A stretch of 17,499 nt of DNA from JBHENN01 sp046262015. GTDB lineage: Bacteria > Actinomycetota > CADDZG01 > WHSQ01. The translations under genes were made by a program, and so were the position numbers. Below, one piece after another: positions 1-7,429 of the stretch (position 1 is its first letter; every line of letters starts with the position of its first letter). Below the pieces are notes generated by a model, which made no database searches, was not told where the DNA came from, and saw only the letters and a program-made list of their open reading frames with translations. Where the stretch lies: the NCBI GenBank assembly GCA_046262015.1, contig JBHENN010000080.1:1-17499 (forward strand), in the 5' to 3' direction.

Positions 1-892
1 GCCAGCTCACGCCCGTCACGCCGGTGCCGTCGTTGCCGTTGGCTGCGATCGTCCCGGCGACGTGGCTCCCGTGCCCGTTGAGGTCGCGGGGATCGTTGTC
101 GTCCTGGACCCAGTCCCACCCTCGCCAGTCGTCGACGTAGCCGTTGCCGTCGTCGTCGAGCCCGTTGCTCGCCTTGGTGCCGCCCTCGCCGGGGTTGGCC
201 CAGACGTTGGGAGCTAGGTCGGGATGGTCGTAAGCCACGCCCGTATCGGCCACGGCGACGGTGATCGTGTCGCTCCCTGTTGTCGTATCCCACGCCTCCG
301 GCGCGTTGATGTCGGCCCCCGCCATGCCGGCGCTCCCATTGATCGACTGGCCGGTGTTGTCGAGTCCCCATAGCTCCGCGAAACGGGGATCGTTCGGGGT
401 CGTAGACGACATCGTGTAGATGTGGTTCGGCTCGGCGTACAGAACCGCGGGGCGGTTCTCCAACGTTCGCTGCGCGTCGACCACCGTGGCCGAAGGCGGC
501 AGCCGGAGGAGCTCGGTCCCCGGGGCCACCCGGCGTGCCACCTCGGCACCGATCGCCGAGCGCGCGCCCTGCCGCTCGTCGGCGGAGGCGCCGGGCTCGA
601 AACCGACCAGCAGCTGCTTGGGCACGAACGGGCGCTGGAGGATGTTCTCGAGGGACGACGGACCGACGGCGGCTCCGGCGAAGGGGGCGCGTGCATCTGG
701 GTCACGGCCGAGGGGCGGGGTCACCCTCTCCGGGGCGCTGCCGGATCCCGGCGAGGTGGGAGCGGGACCCTCCTGCCGGACGACGGCCACCGTCGCCGTG
801 CCGGCGAGGACGACGGACAGCGCGATCCCCGCTCCCAACCACACCCGGGAGGTGCGGCGGAGATCCTGGAAGAGCGCTCGCAGCTTTCGCAT
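1..892 (-). CDS. Secreted S8 (subtilisin-like) serine protease, N-terminal part, cut by the left window edge
   Basis: Seen: an open frame runs leftward from an ATG at 892 to the window edge (297 codons), preceded by a purine-rich ribosome site (GAGAGAGGG, about 4 nt from the ATG). Residues ~16-35 are a hydrophobic signal or anchor segment after an Arg-rich start. Residues ~80-145 resemble an inhibitor_I9/fervidolysin-type propeptide (QLLVGFEPG, then AVLYAEPNHIY). The catalytic domain follows: Asp216 in VADTGVAYDHPD and His274 in NGHGSHVAGTIAA. An acidic DDDGNGYVDDW stretch between them is typical of calcium-binding subtilases. The catalytic Ser and C-terminus lie outside the window. Known: such enzymes are autoprocessed extracellular endopeptidases. 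Substrate unknown. The family call is very safe; the true C-terminal architecture cannot be seen. Confidence 0.95.
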   Translation of the reverse strand, partial: MRKLRALFQDLRRTSRVWLGAGIALSVVLAGTATVAVVRQEGPAPTSPGSGSAPERVTPPLGRDPDARAPFAGAAVGPSSLENILQRPFVPKQLLVGFEPGASADERQGARSAIGAEVARRVAPGTELLRLPPSATVVDAQRTLENRPAVLYAEPNHIYTMSSTTPNDPRFAELWGLDNTGQSINGSAGMAGADINAPEAWDTTTGSDTITVAVADTGVAYDHPDLAPNVWANPGEGGTKASNGLDDDGNGYVDDWRGWDWVQDDNDPRDLNGHGSHVAGTIAANGNDGTGVTGVSW

Positions 893-1235
893 CTATCCCT
901 CTCTCGCACACAGACTTCTCGGAAGCGACACGGTTCGCCGTGGGCGACGCACAGCGCCGCTATCTGTCCCGGAGACCCCCTCTGGGACGCATCCACGACA
1001 CCTCGGGGCGAACGTTCCCTGTGACGTTGGTTCGAAACGCACGGCCGGCCCGGATGGGTCGTCGATGCGATGCGCGCTTCGCCCACCCGACACCGTGCAC
1101 GCCATGATGGAGGACTATCGAGCCGGTCTCGGGGTCGATAGGGAGAATGACGCCAAGGACATGGCCGAGGGCCGGCAGATCGACTGCCCGGTTCTATTCC
1201 TCTATGCGTCGGACGACGACATGGTTGAGCGCCCG
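893..1235. other. 343-bp gap without an intact gene; contains a hydrolase remnant
   Basis: This lies between the start of the left-edge protease gene and the stop of the substrate-binding-protein gene. The part next to 892 should hold the protease promoter and ribosome site. The part 1065-1230 holds a dehalogenase-like remnant listed separately. Long frames crossing here on the + strand are antisense shadows of the two flanking genes. Nothing else recognisable was seen. Confidence 0.7.
1065..1230 (+). pseudogene. Remnant of a fluoroacetate/haloacetate-dehalogenase-type alpha/beta hydrolase
   Basis: Seen: in the frame through the ATG at 1104 the translation reads HAMMEDYRAGLGVDRENDAK and, a little later, IDCPVLFLYASDDDMVER. 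This closely follows the cap-to-core segment of alpha/beta-hydrolase haloacetate dehalogenases, where an ExDYRAG motif is followed by a D-rich stretch and CPxLxLWG before the catalytic acid. There is no start, nucleophile elbow or catalytic His. The similarity stops near 1230, where the convergent substrate-binding-protein gene ends at 1236. Inference: a short relic of a once complete gene, trimmed at both ends. It is about 55 codons of a family that is normally near 300. Confidence 0.7.
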
Positions 1236-3140
1236 TTACTCCACGGCGATCTGGTCGAAGGCGGGCATCCCGAACAACTGGTCATATTCGAAGTTCTCCA
1301 GATCGCTGGAGATGATCAACGTGGAGCTCCCGTAGGCGTACGGAACCCAGGGGACGACCTCCTGCATGAGGTACTGATCCAGCTCGGCCCAGCACTCGAA
1401 CTGCGCCGCACCGAAGAGCGGTAGGCACGCATCGATCCGATCATCGACGTTCGGCACCTTGGTGACGTCGTACCCCCACCCTTCCAACTGCTCGGGAGTC
1501 GCGCCGACCAGCGACCCGTTGGCGAACTCCTCGGTTATCGCGAACGGACTGTAGAACTGCTCGACGAAGAAGCTCGCCGCGCTCATCTGCGTCTTGACCC
1601 ACCCGGCCCCGATGGACATGGGCGTTCGGTTCGTTGGGTTGAAAAAGGCTTCCAAGTGATCCTCGACGACCTCGACGTCAAGGTCGATGCCGATCTCCGC
1701 GAGGTCGGATCGAACGGACGCTCCCAATCTCTCCTCGCCCGGACGGACGACAGCACGGACGCGAGCGCAAACCCGGCTGTCGCAGACCCCGTCACCGTCC
1801 TCGTCGTAGCGGGATGCGCGCATCTCGGCGCGCGCCGTCGTCACGGCCCCACTCCCTTCGGGTGTGGCATAGGGGTCGTAGTCGACGAGCAGGTTGTCGA
1901 TCACGCTGTTCGGAAGCATGTGGGTAGCCATCGACCTCGCGCTGAGCCCTCCCGACAGTTCCAGCATCCTTTGCTTGTCGACCACGAGATTGAGAGCCTT
2001 CCGCACGTGTACGTCGTCGAAGGGCTTGACCGCGAGGTTCATGACGATGCCGCGCACGAGGTCGAAGTCGCCTAGGCGCACGTCCGTCGCACCTCCGGGA
2101 GCTTGCGCATCGCGGATCTGACCGTCGCTGAACTGGGGCGGGGGGATCAGATGGAGAGCGAGGTCGGCGCGTCCGTTCGAGATCTCCGCAACTGCGTCCT
2201 CGGTGGAAGGGGCTGTCATGAGCTCGATCCTGTCGGCATAAGCCGGACGGAGGACGAGGGGGTCCGATCGCTCGTCCCACGCCGGGTTGCGCACGAGGAT
2301 CATCCTGTTCCCCGGGTCGAATCCGCGCGCGGGCTCCGGCTCGGGACCACCTAACGAGTAGTCGACATGGTCGCCCCCCTCCAGCATGTACGGCCCGGAG
2401 GACACGAGATATGGGCCGTACTCCGCGAGGCCTTGAGCGATACCGAACCGCGCCGTGGGATCGTCGGGATGCGGCGGGAGGGGCGACGCGATCGGCAGAG
2501 CGAGGCGCGCTCCGAGATCGCCGGCCGGTCTCGTGACCTGGATCACCAACGTGTGAGGGTCGGGGGTCTCGAGTCCGGATATCGTGCGCGCGCTACCCGC
2601 CGTGTACTCCTCGGCCCCCACGATGTCACCGAAGAGGAACGGACCCAACTTCTCCGCGTTGCTCGGAGCAAGCGCACGGTGGAAGCTGCGGACGAAATCC
2701 TGTGCCGTGATCTCGACGTCCTCCAGGGGTGGGCCGTAGGTAACTCCCTCTCGGAGTCGGAACGTCCACGTCCTTCCGTCGGGTGAGATCGTCGGAAGCG
2801 CGCGCGCGAGGTCGGGATGCAGGACGGCTCCACCCTCGTCGGCCGATCTACCGTTGTGGCTCAGCAGCGTCCGAGCGAGACAACACCGCAGCAGCTCCCA
2901 CGACTCCGTAAGGGTCTGGTCTCTGTGAGGGTCGAGAGCCTCGGGAAGATCCCCCTGCGCCATGAGCCCTACGAACGGGTCCGGCCTGGCGACGACGAGG
3001 ACCCGGACGACGCCGCCCCGCGGCACGTCGCCGCCGGACGAGCGCTGGGATACCTGTTCCGAGACCTCTGGCGAGCAGGATGCCGCGATCGACGCGAGCG
3101 CGACGATCACCAAGGCTCGAGTAGAGCGTGGCGCCGTCAT
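1236..3140 (-). CDS. ABC transporter substrate-binding protein, oligopeptide/dipeptide type (SBP_bac_5), probable lipoprotein
   Basis: 634 aa from an ATG at 3140. This start is chosen because it forms a 4-nt ATGA overlap with the stop of the upstream cyclase gene and directly precedes a hydrophobic leader ending in IAASC, a loose lipobox with Cys ~22. The frame stays open further upstream, but that part lies inside the cyclase gene. Body: DLARALPTISPDGRTWTFRLR, TAQDFVRSFHRAL and the later DVHVRKALNLVVDKQRML are hallmarks of the DppA/OppA-like family 5 binding proteins (LAxxW..s.DG.tytF.LR; VRxAlnyavDr). Function by family: extracytoplasmic capture of peptides or similar solutes for an ABC importer; no permease or ATPase gene is intact in this window. 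Odd: a calcium-loop-like D446-E-D-G-D-G with Cys453 and Cys458 is inserted. Translational coupling to the cyclase suggests joint function. Confidence 0.92.
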   Translation of the reverse strand: MTAPRSTRALVIVALASIAASCSPEVSEQVSQRSSGGDVPRGGVVRVLVVARPDPFVGLMAQGDLPEALDPHRDQTLTESWELLRCCLARTLLSHNGRSADEGGAVLHPDLARALPTISPDGRTWTFRLREGVTYGPPLEDVEITAQDFVRSFHRALAPSNAEKLGPFLFGDIVGAEEYTAGSARTISGLETPDPHTLVIQVTRPAGDLGARLALPIASPLPPHPDDPTARFGIAQGLAEYGPYLVSSGPYMLEGGDHVDYSLGGPEPEPARGFDPGNRMILVRNPAWDERSDPLVLRPAYADRIELMTAPSTEDAVAEISNGRADLALHLIPPPQFSDGQIRDAQAPGGATDVRLGDFDLVRGIVMNLAVKPFDDVHVRKALNLVVDKQRMLELSGGLSARSMATHMLPNSVIDNLLVDYDPYATPEGSGAVTTARAEMRASRYDEDGDGVCDSRVCARVRAVVRPGEERLGASVRSDLAEIGIDLDVEVVEDHLEAFFNPTNRTPMSIGAGWVKTQMSAASFFVEQFYSPFAITEEFANGSLVGATPEQLEGWGYDVTKVPNVDDRIDACLPLFGAAQFECWAELDQYLMQEVVPWVPYAYGSSTLIISSDLENFEYDQLFGMPAFDQIAVE

Positions 3141-4660
3141 CGGCCCAGCGCGATCCACAGACCGGTTCCCGATGAGATCAGATCGTGAGGGATCCCCGGC
3201 AAGGTGATGACCGTGTCTTCCTTCAGGGAGTGTGGATCGATGCGCGACAACCTGCCGCGTTCGCCGATCACCCACACCGCGTCGTCACCCACACCGATCG
3301 CCACGGGTCGCTGATCCAAGCCGACCGTGGCGATGATCGAGAGGTCCTTCGCGTCGATCACCGCGACCTTCTGATCGAGCTCGCTCGCCGCCCAGATCCG
3401 ATCGAAGCCGTACGCGACGTCGCTCGGACGCACTGTCAAGGCGACCTCCCCCATTCGTTTGAGGGACACCGGATCCAGTTGCCACACGCTGGAGCCAAGC
3501 GAATTGACGATCCACAGCGCGTTCTCCGCGAGGACGAGATCCTTGGGAGCCTCGCCCGTCCTCGCACGCGACACGATCGTTCCGACGTCCGGATCGACCC
3601 GGGCGGTGCGCTCGCCCACTTCGTCGAGGACCCACGCGGATTCGTCGTCCGCGGCGATCGCGTCGACACCGTGTCCGAGAGCGATCCTGTCCTCGAAACT
3701 GTCCGTGGCCGTCGACAAGCGCTGGAGCGTCTCGTCACCCAAGCCCTGCGCGCCAAAGCCGAACGTCACCCACACGGAACCCGGAGCGTTTGCTATCGAC
3801 GTCGGAGGCCCGGGCAACCCGATCGTCTTGGCTATCGTTCCGTCGTCCGGGTCGATCGCGTGCAGCGTGTTGTCTCCCGTCCCAACCCACACCACGCCGT
3901 CTTCCGCGAGAGAGAGCGAGGTCGGGTTCTTTATCGACGCGGCGGCGGCGACTTCGTTCGTCGCCGGATCGAAGCGAACGACGCTGTTGGCCGTGACGCG
4001 AACCTTTGAGGAGCGTCCATTCGCGATGACCACGCCGGCGACGACGGCAGCGATGAGGGCCGCGGCGACTCCCAGAATCGTCATCGGTCGCCGACGGGCC
4101 GCTCGGTCCGCGGGTTCGGCCGCGGCGACCTCCTCCTCGATGTCCTCCCGCGCCATGCGCTCGACGCTCAGGACACGCCACTCACCCGGGACGCCTTTGA
4201 GCTCGTGGGTCCCGCGCTCCTCGTAGAGGACGTCCGAGCCCGCGGTGAGGTCCCTGATCGTTCCGGTCACGAGGATCTGGCCGGGTTCGGCCAGCGTCAG
4301 GACGCGCGCGGTCGCGTGGACGGTGATCCCGCCGAGCTTCGACCCCATGACCTCGCACTCACCCATGTGGATCGCCGCCCTGATCTCGAGTCCCAGCGGG
4401 GCGACCCTGCTCCGGATCGCGGCAGCGCACTCGACCGCCCTGGCGGGACGCTCGAAGGTGGCGAAGAAACCATCCCCCGCGGTGTCGATCTCGCGCCCGC
4501 CGAAGCGTCGAAGCTCGGCGCGGACGATCGCGTGATGGCGAGCGAGAAGGTCCCTCCACCGCCGGTCCCCCAACTCCGCCGCCCGCTGCGTGGATCCGAC
4601 GATGTCCGTGAACATCACCGTCGCGAGCACGCGGTCGGGAGCCGATGTGCGTCGCTTCAT
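3137..4660 (-). CDS. Membrane-anchored class III adenylate/guanylate cyclase with extracytoplasmic beta-propeller
   Basis: 507 aa from an ATG at 4660. The frame extends to 5191 but that Arg/Pro-rich stretch is antisense to other genes and lacks domain character. Residues ~10-170 are a class III cyclase homology domain: ATVMFTDIVGSTQRAAELG with metal ligand Asp19, TAGDGFFATF with Asp63, and the C-terminal HELKGVPGEWRV element. Residues ~193-213 form one transmembrane helix. Residues ~220-507 hold repeated blades (VVWVGTGDNTLHAIDPDDG, SVWVTFG, IWAASELDQKVAVIDAKD, AVWVIGERGRLSRIDP) typical of YncE/virginiamycin-B-lyase-like propellers. Topology therefore puts the catalytic domain inside and the propeller outside. 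Odd: Asp59 sits where canonical adenylyl cyclases have the adenine-selecting Lys, and His115 replaces the usual Asn, with Arg119 retained; activity or substrate may differ. It overlaps the downstream substrate-binding-protein gene by ATGA. Confidence 0.93.
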   Translation of the reverse strand: MKRRTSAPDRVLATVMFTDIVGSTQRAAELGDRRWRDLLARHHAIVRAELRRFGGREIDTAGDGFFATFERPARAVECAAAIRSRVAPLGLEIRAAIHMGECEVMGSKLGGITVHATARVLTLAEPGQILVTGTIRDLTAGSDVLYEERGTHELKGVPGEWRVLSVERMAREDIEEEVAAAEPADRAARRRPMTILGVAAALIAAVVAGVVIANGRSSKVRVTANSVVRFDPATNEVAAAASIKNPTSLSLAEDGVVWVGTGDNTLHAIDPDDGTIAKTIGLPGPPTSIANAPGSVWVTFGFGAQGLGDETLQRLSTATDSFEDRIALGHGVDAIAADDESAWVLDEVGERTARVDPDVGTIVSRARTGEAPKDLVLAENALWIVNSLGSSVWQLDPVSLKRMGEVALTVRPSDVAYGFDRIWAASELDQKVAVIDAKDLSIIATVGLDQRPVAIGVGDDAVWVIGERGRLSRIDPHSLKEDTVITLPGIPHDLISSGTGLWIALGR

Positions 4661-4797
4661 GGAAGCAGTCTGAAGGGAATGCCCTGGGTAGGCAATAAGG
4701 CTCGCGCCACAGCTGGCCGGACCTCGTGATCTCACGGCTCGCTCTCCGTGGATCGGTGTGAGATGGTGGATGCCGAGTGGGTCACACGCGCACGGAC

Positions 4798-4804
4798 AAG
4801 GAGG
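4798..4804 (+). promoter_or_regulatory. Strong Shine-Dalgarno left in front of a mutated start codon
   Basis: AAGGAGG lies 8 nt before an ATC codon at 4813. The residues that follow (AEVLLFHHAQG) are where dienelactone-hydrolase relatives begin with Met-Ala-Glu-Val. The site marks the original translation start of the pseudogene and argues that ATG changed to ATC. Confidence 0.65.
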
Positions 4805-4812
4805 CGTGAACC

Positions 4813-5160
4813 ATCGCCGAGGTCTTGTTGTTCCACCACGCACAGGGGCAGACCTCGGGCTTCCTCGCCTTCGCCGATCGGCTGAGCGGCGCCGGGCACA
4901 CGGTGCACGCGCCTGACCTGTACGACGGCCGCACGTTCGCCACGATCGAGGAGGGGGTCGGCTACGCCGGCGAGGTCGGCTTCGGAGAGATCCTTCAACG
5001 CGGGATCGCGGCTGCTGAAGGGCTCCCCGCGGAGCTGGTCTACGCCGGCTTCTCCCTCGGGGCCCAACACCTCTTCGCCGACAGCTCGCTGGCGTCTTAC
5101 GACGCGCACGCGGCCGCGCTCCTCGAACGACGGGTGCTCGCGTTCCTCGCGGGACGCTAG
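4813..5160 (+). pseudogene. Dienelactone hydrolase family gene with internal deletion and lost start codon
   Basis: Seen: from the ATC at 4813 the frame reads IAEVLLFHHAQGQTSGFLAF, then HTVHAPDLYDGRTF and LVYAGFSLG, directly followed by AQHLFADSSLASYDA and a stop at 5158-5160. Known: in the short actinobacterial dienelactone-hydrolase family (about 190 aa), the nucleophile motif GFSLG and the catalytic-His motif (D)QHLFADSS are separated by roughly 80-90 residues that carry the catalytic Asp. Here they are fused in frame, giving about 115 codons. The only later starts are TTG codons at 4825 and 4828 inside the first strand. Inference: an in-frame deletion removed the core, and the start also mutated, so the gene is very probably dead. 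A shortened protein initiated at ATC or TTG cannot be excluded, but it would lack the catalytic acid. Confidence 0.85.
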
Positions 5161-5178
5161 CGAGCCCCGGTCGAGCGC

Positions 5179-6849
5179 GTGCGACACGCATCTAGGGCAG
5201 CGTTGCCTCTCGTCGTCGCCGCGCTCCTCGCTCCGCCATCTCCAAGAGCCGCACGCTCGGCGCCTGCCTCGCAACCTCCCGTCGTCGTGATCGCGGTCGA
5301 GGACCTCGACGGCCGACCCGGAGACGAGGTGCTCACCCTGGCGACGCACGGGTCGTCCGGAGGGCGAACGACGTGGTCCGTCCGCGCCCACCGGCTGAGC
5401 GATGGGTCGAGGTTGTGGACGCGGAGGTTCACCGACCACTTCCCTCAGGAGTTCCCCCGCCGTGACAGCATCGCCATCGCTGACCTTCGGGGCGGGCCCG
5501 GGAGAGAGGTCGTGGTCGTGCACCACCGCGACGGTGTGCCCGGGACCGCCCGGACCACCGTCACCGCGCTCGGAGGAAGCGGACGGGTCCGCTGGCGGGT
5601 CGATCTCGGAGACGGGGTCCGCGTCGACCTCGGCTTCGCGGCGGCGAAAGCGGGGCCACTCGGGGCCACGGTAGCGGCCATGCCCGGCGTCGACGGGGAC
5701 GGGAGGCGCGACCTCCTGGTCTCCTTCGATCCCGGTCCCGTCGCCGAGGCGTGCAACCCTGTCGGTGGCCTTCCGTGCGTGGAGTGGTTCCACCGCGGGG
5801 TCAACGCTCAGGTGATCGACGGCCGGGATGGAGAGGTGATCTCCTCGTTCGTGGGGGACCACCACTACCGGTTCGTGTCTGCGGGCTTCTACCCGATGCA
5901 GGACCTCTCCGGCGACTCGTCACCCGACATAGTCGAGATCTCCGACGAGGGCGACGTCACGCTGTGGTCCGCCTATGGCGAGGTCCACTGGCAGCGACGC
6001 CTGTACGACGCCGGCATACCGGCCGGCGCGGAGCTCGACGGCGACCCGGGGACGCGCGAGATCGTCCTGCAGTGGTGTGGGTTGGAACGCCCGCCGACGG
6101 ACCCGTTGTTCTTCGGTCCCCCGTGGAGCGGCTTCTGCGCCCTGAACGGCGAGGACGGTGTGGTTCTGTGGCGGCTGAAGGAGCGCGAGCTCCTGGGGGT
6201 CGTGGGCGACGCCGACGGCGACCGCTCCGACGATCTGGCGATCCGCACGCGCGGCGGCGTAGCCGTCGTCTCCGGCCGGAACCTTGACGCGATCTGGCGA
6301 CGGCGGTTCGAGCCGTGGACGAGAGAGCGTGCCGGGCGTTCCAACGTCATGGAGGCGCGCTGCTGCACGCGGCTAGGGCGGGACGCCGTCGGGGACGTGA
6401 CCCTCCGGGAGGAGATCGTCGACCGCACGCGGGGATCGCGGACGCGCGTCGCCGTGCTATCGGGCGTCGACGGGGCGCTGCGGCGCTCGGCGGTGATGCT
6501 CAAGGTCTGCCGTCGCGTCATCGACGGGGCTCTCTGTCCGCACGTCCTTCCGGCCGGGCGCGAGATCGCCGTGCTGGACCACCGCGACGGGCGGCGCCTC
6601 GGCGTCACCCTCCTCGACGGCGCGACCCTGCGACGTCTCTGGACCGGTCGCATCGCCGCCCCGGAGAAACGGGGCTACTGGGGCTACGCACCAGCCGCAT
6701 GGGACGACTTCGGGCGCCCGCCCGGGCTGGCGCTGGGAGAGACACCGGGCGAGCGCATGCTCGTGACCGACTTCATCTACCGCAACGATGCCTGGCTGTC
6801 CGCCGTAGCCGCGGTGGACGGAGCAGGCACGAGGTGGCGGATCCCCTAG
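5179..6849 (+). CDS. Secreted FG-GAP/VCBS-like beta-propeller protein
   Basis: 556 aa from a GTG at 5179. The same frame has a TAG at 5158, so the start cannot lie further upstream than 5161, and GTG is the first usable codon. Residues 1-30 look like a signal peptide: basic start, an Ala/Leu/Val core, then a Pro/Ala-rich stretch. The mature part has regularly spaced Asp/Gly loops: VEDLDGRPGDEVL, GVDGDGRRDLLV, DLSGDSSPDIVE and VGDADGDRSDDLAI. These match the calcium-loop pattern of FG-GAP (integrin-type) or PQQ-like propeller blades, alternating with short WxR-type strands (LWTRRF, VHWQRRL, IWRRRF). Eight Cys in close pairs suggest disulfides in an exported protein. Role unknown; such propellers usually bind partners or ligands at the surface. 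The gene is only 18 nt after the dienelactone-hydrolase pseudogene, and no strong ribosome site is evident. Confidence 0.82.
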   Translation: MRHASRAALPLVVAALLAPPSPRAARSAPASQPPVVVIAVEDLDGRPGDEVLTLATHGSSGGRTTWSVRAHRLSDGSRLWTRRFTDHFPQEFPRRDSIAIADLRGGPGREVVVVHHRDGVPGTARTTVTALGGSGRVRWRVDLGDGVRVDLGFAAAKAGPLGATVAAMPGVDGDGRRDLLVSFDPGPVAEACNPVGGLPCVEWFHRGVNAQVIDGRDGEVISSFVGDHHYRFVSAGFYPMQDLSGDSSPDIVEISDEGDVTLWSAYGEVHWQRRLYDAGIPAGAELDGDPGTREIVLQWCGLERPPTDPLFFGPPWSGFCALNGEDGVVLWRLKERELLGVVGDADGDRSDDLAIRTRGGVAVVSGRNLDAIWRRRFEPWTRERAGRSNVMEARCCTRLGRDAVGDVTLREEIVDRTRGSRTRVAVLSGVDGALRRSAVMLKVCRRVIDGALCPHVLPAGREIAVLDHRDGRRLGVTLLDGATLRRLWTGRIAAPEKRGYWGYAPAAWDDFGRPPGLALGETPGERMLVTDFIYRNDAWLSAVAAVDGAGTRWRIP

Positions 6850-7004
6850 CCGGTCACCGGTCGCGTCACGACGTCGCGTCTGCCATATCAGCAGCAGCGA
6901 GACGATCCCATGTACAGAGCACACGGGCTTCTCGTAAGGGCCGGATGGGTCGCCGCCCCCGGCCGGAACCGGTCGAATCGGGGCGAGCCGGGCAGGTAGG
7001 CGCC

Positions 7005-7010
7005 TACGCT
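7005..7010 (+). promoter_or_regulatory. Possible -10 element for a leaderless transcript
   Basis: TACGCT fits the actinobacterial TANNNT -10 pattern and ends 6 nt before the ATG at 7017. Transcription would then start at or next to the start codon. The only ribosome-site-like bases (AAAGG) are too close to the ATG to work well. No convincing -35 was seen, so this is tentative. Confidence 0.4.
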
Positions 7011-7016
7011 AAAGGC

Positions 7017-7391
7017 ATGCATCATCCGCACCTGGACGTCATGCGGCGGTGGTTCTCCGCATTCGAGACCGGCGACATGGACGCGGCACAGGCCGTAGTG
7101 ACGTCCGACGTGGTCCTGCACGTGACTCATCCTGCGGAGCTCGCCGGGCGCTATGAGGGCTTCGAGGGCTTCCTGGCCTTCTACGCCCGCAAGCGGGCTC
7201 ACAGCGGTGCCGGATTCTCATGGGAGGTTGACGACATCCTGGTCAGCGACCGCCATGCCGGCGCGGTGTTCACGCTGACCGACGGAAGGCCCGGCAGGCC
7301 GCCGTGGAAGCAGGTCGCCATCTACCGAATCGAGGATGGGCGGATCGCCGAGATACGTCTCGTGGAAGAACCTGGCGACGCGTCCGGTTGA
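7017..7391 (+). CDS. SnoaL-like / NTF2-fold protein
   Basis: 124 aa from an ATG at 7017. The frame is open far upstream, but that portion is antisense-like Arg-rich sequence overlapping the FG-GAP gene. The protein shows the SnoaL_2 pattern: an N-terminal helix MRRWFSAFETGDMDAAQAVV, then DVVLHVTHPAELAGRYEGFE, then the strands VDDILVSDRHAGAVFTLT and WKQVAIYRIEDGRIAEIRLV. These NTF2-fold proteins are small cone-shaped barrels acting as isomerases or cyclases, or simply as ligand-binding proteins; the substrate cannot be read from the sequence. The tandem DUF427 gene starts 38 nt downstream on the same strand, so the two may share a transcript. Confidence 0.88.
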   Translation: MHHPHLDVMRRWFSAFETGDMDAAQAVVTSDVVLHVTHPAELAGRYEGFEGFLAFYARKRAHSGAGFSWEVDDILVSDRHAGAVFTLTDGRPGRPPWKQVAIYRIEDGRIAEIRLVEEPGDASG

Positions 7392-7429
7392 ACCACGGCC
7401 GGGTCACCACCGTCAACGCGGGAGGCGCG

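Noticed and set aside
420..1424. Long + strand frame of 334 codons
   Set aside because: It is antisense to the left-edge protease and the 3' end of the binding-protein gene, and Arg/Pro/Ser-rich without domain character; only the 1065-1230 stretch has real homology signal.
4756..4787. GTGTGA ... TCACAC inverted repeat between the cyclase and hydrolase remnant
   Set aside because: It has 6-bp arms separated by 20 nt in a high-G+C gap; this could be chance and no second copy was noticed, so it is not called an operator.
4661..5191. N-terminal extension of the cyclase to 5191
   Set aside because: It is antisense to the dienelactone hydrolase remnant, has low-complexity Arg/Pro composition, and the cyclase domain begins right after the ATG at 4660.
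4732..5865. Minus-strand frame of 377 codons
   Set aside because: It is antisense to the FG-GAP gene and hydrolase remnant, with composition typical of a high-G+C shadow frame.
6850..6860. CCGGTCACCGG palindrome right after the FG-GAP stop
   Set aside because: The stem is only 5 bp with a single-base centre and no T-run; too weak to call a terminator.
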